Assembly: GCF_020616555.1 (NCBI RefSeq) | Contig: NZ_CP085173.1 | Location: 9,192,001-9,256,000 of the forward strand | Direction: 5' to 3' | Source: Streptomyces longhuiensis | Lineage (GTDB): Bacteria; Actinomycetota; Actinomycetes; Streptomycetales; Streptomycetaceae | DNA length: 64,000 nucleotides | Part shown: positions 49,197 through 58,441 of the stretch, piece after piece | How the letters are laid out: each line of letters starts with the position of its first letter | Position numbering within the stretch: position 1 is the first letter of the stretch | Made by a program: the position numbers and the translations under genes | The notes under the pieces: generated by a model | The model's database searches: none | Told to the model about the DNA's origin: nothing | The model's input: only the letters and a program-made list of their open reading frames with translations

Positions 49197-49301
49197 ATGA
49201 AGAAGTCCGTCATCGGGGCCGTCACCGTCGTCGCGCTCGTCGTGCTCGCACGGCAGATCATGCCCGACGTCCAGCGCTACCTGCGTATGAGAAGCATGTA
49301 G
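49197..49301 (+). CDS. 34-residue single-pass membrane peptide (DUF6893-like)
   Basis: A short gene with strong GAGGAGAGG just upstream of ATG. The product has two Lys after Met, a hydrophobic span 'VIGAVTVVALVVLA' and a basic, Met-rich tail 'RYLRMRSM'. It resembles the DUF6893 small proteins seen in actinobacterial hydrogenase loci, from memory. It lies 10 bp after the endopeptidase gene and is probably translated from the same message. It may anchor the otherwise soluble hydrogenase complex to the membrane or link it to quinone reduction. Confidence 0.7.
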   Translation: MKKSVIGAVTVVALVVLARQIMPDVQRYLRMRSM

Positions 49302-49435
49302 CGGGCCCTTTGCGCCGAACGGTGCACCAGGGCAGCGGAGTCGGCGAGCCCCGAGGCCGCACGGCAGCGAGCCCTCTGTAATGGAGCCGAGCGCAATGGC
49401 CGCCCAACGATCGGCCTCTGCCAGGACGGAGACCG

Positions 49436-49834
49436 ATGCACGAGATGTCCATCGCCATGGCTGTCGTCGGCCAGGTGCAAGAGGCGGCGGAACTGAACGG
49501 CGGGGTCACCTCGGTCACCTCGGTGCGACTCCAGGTGGGGGAGCTCGCCGGCGTCGTCCCGGACGCGCTGTCCTTCTGCTTCGAACTCGCCTGCGCCGAG
49601 ACCCTCCTGGAGGGGGCCGAGCTGGTCACCGAGTCCGTGCCCGGCCGGGCACGCTGCTCACCCTGTGCCGACGAATGGGCGGTGGGCATGCCGCCGCGAC
49701 TTTGCTGTCCGCGCTGCGGTGAGCCGACGCCCGAACTGCTGTCGGGCCGAGAGCTGCAGATCGTCAGCGTGCAGTGGGAGGAAGAGCCGACCGCCCGTCG
49801 ACGAACCTGTGAACCGATCTCCGAGGAGTGCTGA
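49436..49834 (+). CDS. hypA: Hydrogenase nickel incorporation protein HypA
   Basis: A 132-residue metallochaperone. 'MHEMSIA' at the N-terminus carries the Ni-binding His2 and Glu3. The zinc site is formed by 'ARCSPCADEW' and 'LCCPRCGEP'. HypA works with HypB to insert nickel after the Fe(CN)2CO unit is in place. The ATG follows AGGACGGAG. It begins the hyp operon part, 134 bp after the small membrane peptide, and is followed by hypB after 3 bp. Confidence 0.95.
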   Translation: MHEMSIAMAVVGQVQEAAELNGGVTSVTSVRLQVGELAGVVPDALSFCFELACAETLLEGAELVTESVPGRARCSPCADEWAVGMPPRLCCPRCGEPTPELLSGRELQIVSVQWEEEPTARRRTCEPISEEC

Positions 49835-49837
49835 GTC

Positions 49838-50590
49838 ATGTGCCGAACCGTTGACTTGCACCAGGCGGTGCTCGCCAAGAACGACGCGACCGCGCACGCT
49901 CTACGGGCCGAACTCGCGGGCCGCGGAACCACGATGGTGAATCTGCTCTCCAGCCCGGGAAGCGGCAAGACGGCCCTGCTGGAACGCGAACTCCTGCGCG
50001 CGCGTGAACGTGGAGTGCCGACCGCCGCGCTGACCGCCGACCTCGCCACGGAGAACGACGCCAGACGTCTGGCCCGGTCCGGGGTGCCGGTCAAGCAGGT
50101 ACTCACCGACGGGCTGTGCCATCTCGAAGCCTCGATGCTCGGGCGGCACCTGGAAGGCTGGCTGCCCGAGGCCACCCGCCTGCTGTTCGTGGAGAACGTC
50201 GGGAATCTGGTCTGCCCGGCCTCCTACGACCTCGGGGAGGACCTGCGCGTCGTCCTCGCGTCCGTCACCGAAGGCGAGGACAAGCCGCTGAAGTACCCCA
50301 CCGCCTTCGGCCTCGCGCACCTGGTGGTGGTCACCAAGGCCGACATCGCCGAAGCCGTCGAGTTCGACGAGGAAGCCTTCCGCGCGCACGTCGAGCAGGT
50401 CAATCCCGGCGTGGAGGTGGTCCTGACCTCGGCCCGACGGGGCGGTGGCGTAGGCGAACTGCTCGACCGCGCCCTCGCCGTCGCGGACGGCGGGGCCGTC
50501 CACGCACCGGTCATGGCCGGACAGCCGCACGAGCACCATCACCACCACCACGACCTGGACGATGCCGTCATGACACGGCCTCTCCCGTGA
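49838..50590 (+). CDS. hypB: Hydrogenase nickel GTPase HypB
   Basis: A 250-residue G3E GTPase. Walker A 'SSPGSGKTALLE', metal site 'TDGLCHLEASML', 'FVENVGNLVCPA' and 'VVTKADI' are all present. It lacks the N-terminal CxxCGC nickel motif of E. coli HypB. Instead a His-rich stretch 'PHEHHHHHHDLDD' lies at the C-terminus (about residues 230-243), probably for nickel storage. HypB drives nickel transfer to the large subunit with HypA. Its stop overlaps the GTG start of hypF. Confidence 0.95.
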   Translation: MCRTVDLHQAVLAKNDATAHALRAELAGRGTTMVNLLSSPGSGKTALLERELLRARERGVPTAALTADLATENDARRLARSGVPVKQVLTDGLCHLEASMLGRHLEGWLPEATRLLFVENVGNLVCPASYDLGEDLRVVLASVTEGEDKPLKYPTAFGLAHLVVVTKADIAEAVEFDEEAFRAHVEQVNPGVEVVLTSARRGGGVGELLDRALAVADGGAVHAPVMAGQPHEHHHHHHDLDDAVMTRPLP

Positions 50591-52944
50591 GCACACTTCA
50601 GCCCGGATCCGCCGTCGATCAGGCGCTTCAGCGCCGTCGCGTGACCGTACGAGGTGTCGTACAGGGCGTCGGCTTCCGGCCGTTCCTGTACACCCTGGCC
50701 ACGTCACTGGAGCTGGCAGGGCACGTGACGAACACCGAAGACGGTGTCGTCGCCGAGGTCGAGGGAGATCACTCCGCCGTCACACGGTTCTGCGACCGGA
50801 TCGCTCAACAGGCCCCGCCGCTGGCCCTGGTGGAGTCCGTGGAGCACGAGCAGGTCCCCCTCGCAGGCGGCAGCGGATTCGCCATCGTCGCCTCGCGGTC
50901 GCAGGGATCGTCGCGCACACTCGTCTCCCCGGACACGGCCACGTGTGCCGCGTGCCTCGCCGAAATGACCGACCCCGGTGACCGTCGGCACCGGCACCCG
51001 TTCATCACATGCACGCACTGCGGGCCGCGCTTCACCATTGTCACCGGACTCCCGTACGACCGTGTGCACACCACCATGGCCGACTTCCCGATGTGCGCCG
51101 ACTGCGCACGCGAGTACACGGACCCGGCGGACCGCCGGTTCCACGCCCAGCCCGTCTCCTGCCGCGCCTGCGGCCCGCGCCTGAAGCTTGTGTACGCGTC
51201 GCCCCGACCTGACACCGACGTCGACCCGATCCACGAGGCACGCGCGCTTCTGACCGCCGGCGCCATCCTCGCCGTCAAGGGCATCGGCGGCTACCACCTC
51301 GCCTGCGACGCCGGGAACGCCCAGGCCGTGTCCGCACTGCGCAGCCGCAAGGGACGGGGCGACAAGCCGTTCGCAGTGATGGTGAAAAGCCTCACCGACA
51401 TCGAGCACCTCGTACACATCAGTCCCCCCGAGCAGGCTCTTCTCACGGGAAGCGTCCGGCCGATCGTCCTGCTGAGACGTCGAATTGACGTCCTGTCAGG
51501 GGAGTGCGCACTCTCGGACGAGGTGGCACCGGGCAGCCCCGACCTGGGAGTCATGCTTCCGTACACCCCCGTGCACCACCTGCTGCTCGGCCTGCCCGGC
51601 GACCCGGACGGGCCGCGCGCACTGGTCATGACCAGCGGCAACGTGGCCGGTGAGCCCATCGTCACCGATGACGCCGAGGCACTTGAGCGACTTGCGCCAC
51701 TGGCCGACGCCTGGCTCACCCACGACCGCCCCATCCACGTGCCCTGCGACGACTCCGTGCTGCGCGTGTGTGACGGGGAACGGATGACGGTGCGCCGCGC
51801 TCGCGGCTACGCCCCGCTGCCCGTCTCCCTGCCGGTGTCCGTCAGGCCCTCGCTCGCCGTAGGGGGAGACCTCAAGAACACGTTCTGCCTCGGCGACGGC
51901 CGGAAGGCCTGGCTGTCCGCGCACATCGGCGACATGGACGACCTCCAGACCCAGCACGCCTTCGCGCGCGCAGAAAAGCAGTTGGAGTCGATCACGGGTG
52001 TGCGGCCCGGCCTGCTGGCGGCGGACCGGCACCCCGGCTACCGATCCGGACAGTGGGCCCAACGGCATGCCGACAACCGCCCGGTCGTCCGCGTGCAGCA
52101 CCATCACGCCCATGTCGCCGCGGTCATGGCCGAGCACGGCCTCGACGGCAGCCGACCGGTCATCGGCGTCGCATTCGACGGCACGGGCTACGGCGACGAC
52201 GGGGCGGTGTGGGGCGGCGAGATCCTGCTCGCGGACTACGACACGTACCGGCGTCTGGGGCATCTCGCGTACGTCCCGCTGCCCGGTGGCGACGCCGCCG
52301 TGAGCCGCCCGTACCGCATGGCGCTCGCGCAGCTCCGGCAAGCGGACATCGCGTGGACGGACGACCTGCCCAGCGTGATCGCCTGCCCGCACGACGAACG
52401 GCGCGTACTGGCACGGCAGTTGGAGCGGAGCCTGAACTGTGTGCCGACGTCGAGCATGGGCCGGCTCTTCGACGCGGTCTCTTCCCTGGCGGGCGTGTGC
52501 CACCAGGTGGGATACGAGGCACAGGCAGCCATCGAGCTGGAGGCGGCCGCGCTGAGGGGCGCCGTGGACCGGGACGGCGCCGGATACCGGTTCGCGCTGA
52601 GTCCGGCCACGTCGGAGCCGATGACTGCCGACCCCGGGCCTGTGGTGAGAGCCGTGGTCGATGACGTACGCGCGGGCGCGGAGCCGGCGGTCGTCGCTGC
52701 CCGCTTCCATACCGGAGTCGCAGATCTCGTACGGCGGATGTGTGCGGTGGCGCGCGACCGGCACGGCACGGCCACCGTCGTCCTGACCGGCGGCGTGTTC
52801 GCCAACGTCCTTCTCTCCTCGGCCTGCGCCCGAGGGCTCGGGGAGGACGGATTCAGCGTGCTGCGCGCCGGTGAAGTCCCGCCGAACGACGGAGGGCTGG
52901 CCCTCGGTCAGTTGATGATCGCGGGGCGGGCAACGGCCGGATGA
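50587..52944 (+). CDS. hypF: Carbamoyltransferase HypF
   Basis: A 785-residue multidomain enzyme that makes the thiocyanate precursor of the cyanide ligands from carbamoyl phosphate on HypE. Order: acylphosphatase domain ('VRGVVQGVGFRPFLYTLA', about 18-95); zinc-finger pairs with 'CAACL', 'CTHCGPRFT', 'CADCAREY' and 'CRACGP' (about 115-205); YrdC-like domain with 'LAVKGIGGYHLACDA' and 'RKGRGDKPFAVM' (about 220-400); Kae1-like domain with 'VQHHHAHVAAVMAEHG' and 'GVAFDGTGYGDDGAVWGGE' (about 420-785). The GTG start overlaps the hypB stop. A longer reading frame upstream overlaps hypB and is not used. Confidence 0.95.
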   Translation: MSTLQPGSAVDQALQRRRVTVRGVVQGVGFRPFLYTLATSLELAGHVTNTEDGVVAEVEGDHSAVTRFCDRIAQQAPPLALVESVEHEQVPLAGGSGFAIVASRSQGSSRTLVSPDTATCAACLAEMTDPGDRRHRHPFITCTHCGPRFTIVTGLPYDRVHTTMADFPMCADCAREYTDPADRRFHAQPVSCRACGPRLKLVYASPRPDTDVDPIHEARALLTAGAILAVKGIGGYHLACDAGNAQAVSALRSRKGRGDKPFAVMVKSLTDIEHLVHISPPEQALLTGSVRPIVLLRRRIDVLSGECALSDEVAPGSPDLGVMLPYTPVHHLLLGLPGDPDGPRALVMTSGNVAGEPIVTDDAEALERLAPLADAWLTHDRPIHVPCDDSVLRVCDGERMTVRRARGYAPLPVSLPVSVRPSLAVGGDLKNTFCLGDGRKAWLSAHIGDMDDLQTQHAFARAEKQLESITGVRPGLLAADRHPGYRSGQWAQRHADNRPVVRVQHHHAHVAAVMAEHGLDGSRPVIGVAFDGTGYGDDGAVWGGEILLADYDTYRRLGHLAYVPLPGGDAAVSRPYRMALAQLRQADIAWTDDLPSVIACPHDERRVLARQLERSLNCVPTSSMGRLFDAVSSLAGVCHQVGYEAQAAIELEAAALRGAVDRDGAGYRFALSPATSEPMTADPGPVVRAVVDDVRAGAEPAVVAARFHTGVADLVRRMCAVARDRHGTATVVLTGGVFANVLLSSACARGLGEDGFSVLRAGEVPPNDGGLALGQLMIAGRATAG

Positions 52945-52994
52945 CATCGCAGTCGGCGAGCCGGATCGGACCACCACAGTGAGGAGAGCCACCC

Positions 52995-53315
52995 ATGTGC
53001 CTGGCGGTACCCGGGAGAGTGACGGAAATCGAGGATCGCGACGGCACCCGCATGGCCACCGTCGACTTCGGCGGAGTGGTCAAGGAGGTGTGCCTCGAAT
53101 ACCTGCCGGACCTTCAGGTCGGCGAATACGCCATCGTCCACGTGGGATTCGCGCTCCAGAAGCTGGACGAGGAATCGGCCAAGCAGACGCTGGAGCTCTT
53201 CGCGAATCTCGGCCTGCTCCAGGAGGAGTTCGGCGACCCGTGGGAGCTCGCGGCCGAAGCAGGCGCACCTCGGTGGGCCGATGACAAGGACGTTCCGCAG
53301 GAGGCACAACAGTGA
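52995..53315 (+). CDS. hypC: Hydrogenase assembly chaperone HypC
   Basis: A 106-residue member of the HypC/HupF family. The obligatory 'MCLAVPG' gives Cys2, which carries the Fe(CN)2CO unit with HypD. '[40 protein letters not shown]' completes the fold, and an extra acidic C-terminus of about 25 residues is present. GAGGAGAG precedes the ATG. Its stop overlaps the hypD GTG. Confidence 0.95.
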   Translation: MCLAVPGRVTEIEDRDGTRMATVDFGGVVKEVCLEYLPDLQVGEYAIVHVGFALQKLDEESAKQTLELFANLGLLQEEFGDPWELAAEAGAPRWADDKDVPQEAQQ

Positions 53316-54436
53316 AGTACCTCGACGAGTTCCAGGACCCGGACCTGGCACGGCGTCTGCTCGACGACATCCACTCAGTGGTGACGAGGCCCTGGGCCCT
53401 GATGGAGGTGTGCGGCGGACAGACGCACACGATCATCCGCCATGGGATCGATCAACTCCTCCCGGATCAGGTGGAGTTGATTCACGGGCCGGGGTGTCCG
53501 GTGTGCGTCACCCCGCTCGAGGTCATCGACAAGGCCCTCGAGATCGCCTCCCGGCCGGGAGTGATCTTCTGCTCCTTCGGCGACATGCTCCGGGTGCCGG
53601 GCACCGGCCGCGACCTCTTCCAGGTACGCGGCGAGGGCGGCGACGTACGCGTCGTGTACTCGCCGCTGGACGCCCTGCACATCGCTCAGCAGAACCCCGA
53701 CCGGGAAGTGGTGTTCTTCGGCATCGGCTTCGAGACGACCGCGCCGCCCAACGCCATGACCGTCTATCAGGCGCGCAAGCTGGGCATCAAGAACTTCAGT
53801 CTTCTGGTGTCCCACGTGCGCGTCCCGCCGGCGATCAAGGCGATCATGGAGTCTCCGAACTGCCGGGTCCAGGGATTCCTCGCCGCCGGACACGTGTGCA
53901 GCGTGATGGGTGTCGGCGAGTACCCCGACCTCGCGGACCGCTATCGCGTTCCGATCGTGGTCACCGGCTTCGAACCGCTGGACATCCTGGAAGGCGTGCG
54001 CCGGACCGTGCTGCAACTGGAGCGGGGTGAACACACGGTCGACAACGCCTATCCGCGCGCGGTCCGGCCCGAGGGAAATCCCGCGGCCCAGGCCATGCTG
54101 GCGGACGTCTTCGAAGGCACCGACCGAGCCTGGCGAGGCATCGGCGTGATCCCGGACAGCGGCTGGCGGCTTTCCTCCCGTTACCGGGACTTCGACGCCG
54201 AGCACCGATTCTCGGTCGGTGACATCGACACCCGTGAGCCCGCGGAATGCCGCAGCGGCGAGGTTCTGCAGGGGTTGTTGAAGCCGAACGAGTGCGCCGC
54301 GTTCGGCACCACCTGCACACCGCGCAATCCACTCGGAGCGACGATGGTCTCGAGTGAGGGTGCGTGTGCCGCCTACTACCTGTACCGACGCCTCGACATC
54401 ACCACCGCGCCGCTGGAGGCGAGCCCCGTTGCCTGA
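53312..54436 (+). CDS. hypD: Hydrogenase formation protein HypD
   Basis: A 374-residue Fe-S scaffold on which iron receives CN- and CO. '[15 protein letters not shown]', '[12 protein letters not shown]', '[13 protein letters not shown]' and 'GHVCSVMG' hold conserved Cys and His. The [4Fe-4S] cluster ligands lie in '[26 protein letters not shown]' and nearby. GTG start overlapping hypC; it overlaps hypE by 8 bp at its 3' end. Confidence 0.95.
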   Translation: MKYLDEFQDPDLARRLLDDIHSVVTRPWALMEVCGGQTHTIIRHGIDQLLPDQVELIHGPGCPVCVTPLEVIDKALEIASRPGVIFCSFGDMLRVPGTGRDLFQVRGEGGDVRVVYSPLDALHIAQQNPDREVVFFGIGFETTAPPNAMTVYQARKLGIKNFSLLVSHVRVPPAIKAIMESPNCRVQGFLAAGHVCSVMGVGEYPDLADRYRVPIVVTGFEPLDILEGVRRTVLQLERGEHTVDNAYPRAVRPEGNPAAQAMLADVFEGTDRAWRGIGVIPDSGWRLSSRYRDFDAEHRFSVGDIDTREPAECRSGEVLQGLLKPNECAAFGTTCTPRNPLGATMVSSEGACAAYYLYRRLDITTAPLEASPVA

Positions 54437-55502
54437 GACCACCCAACTGACAGCCGTGGACCCGACCGCATGGACCTGCCCGGTCGCGTTGCGTGATCAT
54501 CCGAGGGTGGTGATGGGACACGGTGGGGGAGGGGCCCTGTCCGCCGAGCTGGTGCAGCACATCTTCGCCCCCGCCTTCGGCGGCGAGACCCTGTCACAAC
54601 TCGGTGACTCCGCCGCCGTCTCGCTCGGCGGAGTCCGTATGGCTTTCTCCACCGACTCCTACGTGGTGCGGCCCCTGTTCTTCCCGGGCGGAAGCATCGG
54701 CGACCTCGCGGTCAACGGCACCGTCAACGACCTCGCCATGAGCGGCGCACGGCCCGCCTACCTCTCCTGCGGCTTCATCCTGGAAGAGGGCGTCGAGATG
54801 TCCGTCGTGGCTCGGGTGGCCGAGACACTCGGAGCGGCCGCACGGCGCGCCGGAGTCGAGGTGGTGACCGGTGACACGAAGGTCGTCGAAAGCGGTCACG
54901 GAGACGGGGTCTTCATCAACACCGCCGGGATCGGGCTCATCCCGTCAGGCGTGGACATCCGCCCCCAGCGCGTGGTCCCCGGCGACGTCGTCATCGTCAG
55001 CGGTGACATCGGCGTTCACGGCGTGGCGATCATGAGCGTGCGTGAGGGTCTGGAATTCGGTGTCGAGATCGAGAGCGACTGCGCGGCGCTGGGCGGCCTG
55101 GTGGACGCCATGCTCGCGGTGACACAGGACCTCCATGTGCTGCGCGACCCGACCCGTGGCGGTCTGGCCGCCGCGCTCAACGAGATCGCGGTGGCCTCCG
55201 GCGCCGGCGTCGTCATCCAGGAAGGTGACGTGCCTGTCCCGCCGGCTGTGGCCAACGCGTGCGCGATCCTGGGCCTCGACCCCCTCTACGTGGCCAACGA
55301 GGGCAAACTCGTGGCATTCGTTCCCCGCGAACACGCGGACGCCGTACTCGGCGCGATGCGGGCACATCCGCTCGGTGCGAACGCGCGAGTGATCGGCGAA
55401 GCCGTCGAGGAGCATCCGGGCATGGTGGTCGCCCGCACGGGCCTGGGCGGCACACGCGTCGTCGACCTGCCGATCGGCGAACAGCTTCCGCGAATCTGCT
55501 GA
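54429..55502 (+). CDS. hypE: Carbamoyl dehydratase HypE
   Basis: A 357-residue AIR-synthase-like ATPase. '[20 protein letters not shown]', '[10 protein letters not shown]', 'VVTGDTKVV' and '[17 protein letters not shown]' form the nucleotide site. The C-terminus 'LPRIC' provides the Cys that is carbamoylated by HypF and dehydrated to thiocyanate. The TTG start at 54429 has GGAGG nine nt upstream and lies within the end of hypD. It is the last gene of the locus; a small hairpin follows at 55549. Confidence 0.95.
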   Translation: MPETTQLTAVDPTAWTCPVALRDHPRVVMGHGGGGALSAELVQHIFAPAFGGETLSQLGDSAAVSLGGVRMAFSTDSYVVRPLFFPGGSIGDLAVNGTVNDLAMSGARPAYLSCGFILEEGVEMSVVARVAETLGAAARRAGVEVVTGDTKVVESGHGDGVFINTAGIGLIPSGVDIRPQRVVPGDVVIVSGDIGVHGVAIMSVREGLEFGVEIESDCAALGGLVDAMLAVTQDLHVLRDPTRGGLAAALNEIAVASGAGVVIQEGDVPVPPAVANACAILGLDPLYVANEGKLVAFVPREHADAVLGAMRAHPLGANARVIGEAVEEHPGMVVARTGLGGTRVVDLPIGEQLPRIC

Positions 55503-55548
55503 GCGTCGGAAAGTTCGGACCGACGGCGCGACAGACCACGCACATCGG

Positions 55549-55575
55549 CGGCGGTGCCCAGCATGAGCACCGCCG
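55549..55575 (+). terminator. Hairpin after hypE
   Basis: Stem CGGCGGTGC / GCACCGCCG with a 9-nt loop, 47 bp past the hypE stop. Possible end of the hydrogenase transcript. Confidence 0.45.
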
Positions 55576-55704
55576 CGGTGCGGACCGCCGCACCCGGCTT
55601 CAAGTGGCGTCGGGTGGGCGAAGCGCAGACTGCGCGGCTCACCATGTAAGCGACTGGGCATCTCTGCTGCCGAGGACACCGCTCGGCGGCTAGGGGAGAA
55701 ACAC

Positions 55705-56145
55705 ATGCGCGCGAACCGCATCATCGCCAACCTCCATGTGGCCGATGTCGACGCGGCGAAGACGTTCTACACCGAGTACCTGGGCCTGTGCACCGAGGAG
55801 TTCAACATGGGGTGGGTGGCCCGGTACACGTCCCCCGAGACGGGTGTGAACATCCAGCTCGTCACGCGCGACGCCACCTCATCCGAGGACTCGGTCGTCT
55901 CCGTGCTCACGGACGACGTCGACTCCGCCTACGCGGAGGCGCAGCAAATGGGTTTCGAGATCGTATGCCCTCTGACGACGGAAGCCTGGGGTGTGCGCCG
56001 CTTCGACGCCGGACCCCGCCGTGATTACGTACGGGACAGCGCCCCGATCGCGCTACGCCTGAAACTGCCCGCCGGACGCCGGACGCCGGACGCCGCACGG
56101 CGCATCTGCTCACCGGCGACCCCAACACCTTCAACAGGCTGCTGA
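55705..56145 (+). pseudogene. VOC-family protein with frameshifted C-terminus
   Basis: Codons 1-100 form a normal VOC (glyoxalase-like) domain: 'ANLHVADVDAAKTFYTEYLGLCTEEFNMGWVARYTSPETGVNIQLVTRD' and 'EIVCPLTTEAWGVRRF'. After Phe the expected 'xxxDPxGxVIxV' ending is absent in this frame but readable in another frame ('PDPAVITYG' near 56010), so a small indel has displaced the true C-terminus. The read-through tail of about 40 residues runs into another relic. The last metal-ligand Glu position is lost. A short functional product cannot be excluded. Confidence 0.6.
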
Positions 56146-56342
56146 TCGTCCGCGTCGACGGGGACGAGAAGGCTCGCAGCGAACAGCTCGACGGCCGGGA
56201 GTTCACCTGGCACCGCATCCCGCTGGACGGCGGGCCCTCCGGAGGGGAGGTGGACCTGGAACTCTCCGCGCAGGAGGACGAGACCTGGCATCTCAGCGCC
56301 TGCGTAGTCGTGGCCGACGACCTCGGCCCTGTCTCGAAGTGA
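56097..56342 (+). pseudogene. 3' remnant of an unidentified gene
   Basis: 82 codons with good coding bias, without start codon or ribosome binding site: 'HLLTGDPNTFNRLLIVRVDGDEKARSEQLDG' then 'EVDLELSAQEDETWHLSACVVVADDLGPVSK' and a TGA. It starts next to three tandem GCCGGAC units (56071-56091), perhaps the recombination point. No family was recognised. Confidence 0.5.
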
Positions 56343-56489
56343 GGTCGGAAGCCCGTCGTTGATGACGGCGACATGCAGGGCGGTCTCCGGATACGGGGGC
56401 GTTCTTCTTGGTGGACGAACCCCTGCCGGAGACCACCCTTACGTCACGATCACGACCACTCAGATGCTGTCTCGTTGTCGGCGAGGCCG

Positions 56490-56867
56490 TCAGAGGGCAG
56501 CGAGGCGGGCCTTGAGCAGGCAGAACTCATTGCCTTCGGGATCGGCGAGGACGTGCCATTGCTCCTCCCCGGTCTGGCCGATGTCGGCCGGGCGCGCCCC
56601 CAGCTTCAGGAGGCGTTCGAGCTCGGCGTCCTGATCGCGGTCGGTGGCGTTGACGTCGATGTGCAGCCGGGACTTCCCGGGCTCCGGCTCGTCTCTGCGG
56701 CTGAGGATGATCGTCGGCTGCGCGCCGCCGAACCCTTCGCGCGGCCCGATCTCGATGCAGCCTTCCTCGCGATCGAGCACCACGAAGTCCAGGACCTCGC
56801 ACCAGAACCGCGCGAGTACCTCGGGGTCGCGGCAACCGAGCACGAGCTCACTGATACGGCATGCCAT
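56490..56867 (-). CDS. VOC-family protein (glyoxalase-like)
   Basis: A 125-residue single VOC unit. 'SELVLGCRDPEVLARFWCEVLDFVVLDREEGCIEIGP' and 'SRLHIDVNATDRDQDAELERLLKLGARPADIGQTGEEQWHVLADPEGNEFCLLKAR' match the actinobacterial glyoxalase-like group. Likely a resistance or small-molecule-binding dimer; substrate unknown. Confidence 0.85.
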   Translation of the reverse strand: MACRISELVLGCRDPEVLARFWCEVLDFVVLDREEGCIEIGPREGFGGAQPTIILSRRDEPEPGKSRLHIDVNATDRDQDAELERLLKLGARPADIGQTGEEQWHVLADPEGNEFCLLKARLAAL

Positions 56868-57148
56868 GGACGAAACCTACTTTCAGCGTGGGAACCGCCG
56901 GGGTGGCCGCGCGCAGATCTCACGCGCTCCCAGCAGTGAGGACACGCGCGCGACCGTACCGGGCGAGGCGATCAGTGGCGAGTGATTTCAGGCCCTCGCG
57001 CGGGTGGGTCCCGCCAGGCGCGGTCGGCAGGCCGTGCAACTGACTTCGAGACAGGCCCTGATATCTGTTGCAGTACCAGGTGCGGAGCCAGCCCTGCGGC
57101 GCCGCGGTCACCGCGAACCGGGCAGGATCCGTATCACCGGGACGCGTG

Positions 57149-58054
57149 TCAGGGGCCGATCACGAGCACGAGCTTTCCGCGAACGTGACCGTCCTCGCTG
57201 ACCCGGTGCGCCTTGGCGATCTCGGTGAGCGGGAAGGTCTGCGCGACCGGGAGGGACAAGCGCCCCGACTCGATCAACTCGCCCATCTCGCCGAGCACAT
57301 GGACCGCGCGGCCGCTGTCCCCCCGGCTGAACCTCACCCCGTACTCCTGCGCGCCGGCGAAGTCGGCGAGCGTCACGACGTGGTCCGGGCCGCCCGCGAG
57401 CCCGATGAGCTCGGGCAGAACACCGCTGCCGGCCACATCCAGCGCGAGGTCGACGCCGTCGGGGGCGATGGCGCGAACCCGCTCGGCCAGGCCATCGCCG
57501 TAGGCGACGGGCTCGGCACCCAGCGAACGAAGGTACTCATGGTTCGCCGGACTCGCGGTGCCGATCACCCGCGCACCGCGCACCACGGCGAACTGAACCG
57601 CGGCGCTGCCGACACTGCCCGAGGCGCCGTTGATGAGCAGCGTGCCGCCGCTGACGACGCCGAGTTGGCCGATCGCGCGCATGGCCGTCTCGCCGGCGGC
57701 CGGGAGCGCGGCAGCGCCGGGGAAGTCGAGCGACGGCGGGATCGGCGCGTAGTAGGACAGCACCGCCAGCTCGGCCTGAGCCGCCCCCTCGGTGGAGAAG
57801 CCGAACACGCGGTCGCCGACGGCCACGTCCGCAACGCCCTCGCCGAGCTCGTCGACGACGCCCGCAGCCTCGTAGCCCAGAGTCTGCGGCAGCCCCTCGT
57901 CCATCAGGCCCTTGCGCTTCTTCCAGTCGCTCGCGTTGACGCCGGCTGCGCGCACCGCGATCCGGACCTCGCCCGGACCCGGATGCGGATCAGGCAGATC
58001 CACCAGCTCAAGAACCTCCGGCCCCCCGAACCGACTGAAACGGACTGCCTTCAT
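57149..58054 (-). CDS. NADP-dependent quinone oxidoreductase-like alcohol dehydrogenase
   Basis: A 301-residue zinc-free medium-chain dehydrogenase. 'KAVRFSRFGGPEVLELVDLPDPHPGPGEVRIAVRAAGVNASDW' is the family start. 'LINGASGSVGSAAVQFAVVRGARVIGTAS' is the cofactor site, and the C-terminus 'LSLPVAQTFPLTEIAKAHRVSEDGHVRGKLVLVIG' is typical. GGAGC precedes the ATG at 58054. It reduces quinones or enones with NADPH. Stands alone. Confidence 0.88.
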   Translation of the reverse strand: MKAVRFSRFGGPEVLELVDLPDPHPGPGEVRIAVRAAGVNASDWKKRKGLMDEGLPQTLGYEAAGVVDELGEGVADVAVGDRVFGFSTEGAAQAELAVLSYYAPIPPSLDFPGAAALPAAGETAMRAIGQLGVVSGGTLLINGASGSVGSAAVQFAVVRGARVIGTASPANHEYLRSLGAEPVAYGDGLAERVRAIAPDGVDLALDVAGSGVLPELIGLAGGPDHVVTLADFAGAQEYGVRFSRGDSGRAVHVLGEMGELIESGRLSLPVAQTFPLTEIAKAHRVSEDGHVRGKLVLVIGP

Positions 58055-58441
58055 CAATTGCTCCGATCTCGACCCCGAGGTGCCGCGGTTCCGGCGGTTG
58101 CCGCGGTTGCCGCGCGCACGGACAGCCTGCCACCCTCGCGTGCCGGACCCGACCCAGCGCCACACGCACACTGACCTGTCCAACCACTCCTCAATGCCAT
58201 CACCGTGGCGCCCCCGCTCGGCCTCAAGGGCATGACACTCTGGTCCGCGCACCCGCTCACGCCCTCCGGTCCCGCTCCAGCGCGGCGAGCAAAGGCTTCC
58301 GGCGTCATGGACTGCGGCCTCATCCTCCCGGACAACCAGGAGGAACGGTTCGATTTCCTCGTCACTCAGATCGCCGGCTCCCCATCCATCCACCAAGAGT
58401 CCCGCGGCGCCCGTGCCGGCGCCGAGTTCGGAGTTCCGGCA
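58055..58441. other. 387-bp divergent gap
   Basis: No convincing gene. An in-frame extension upstream of the SUKH-4-like gene (from 58205 or 58307) lacks similarity to that family and a ribosome binding site. No promoter was fixed. Confidence 0.4.

Noticed and set aside
50116..50586. N-terminal extension of HypF of 157 residues
   Set aside because: It overlaps hypB in another frame and has no similarity to HypF; the acylphosphatase domain starts right after the GTG at 50587.
58205..58441. N-terminal extension of the SUKH-4-like protein
   Set aside because: The added 79 residues look unrelated to the family, whereas the GTG at 58442 has a good ribosome binding site.
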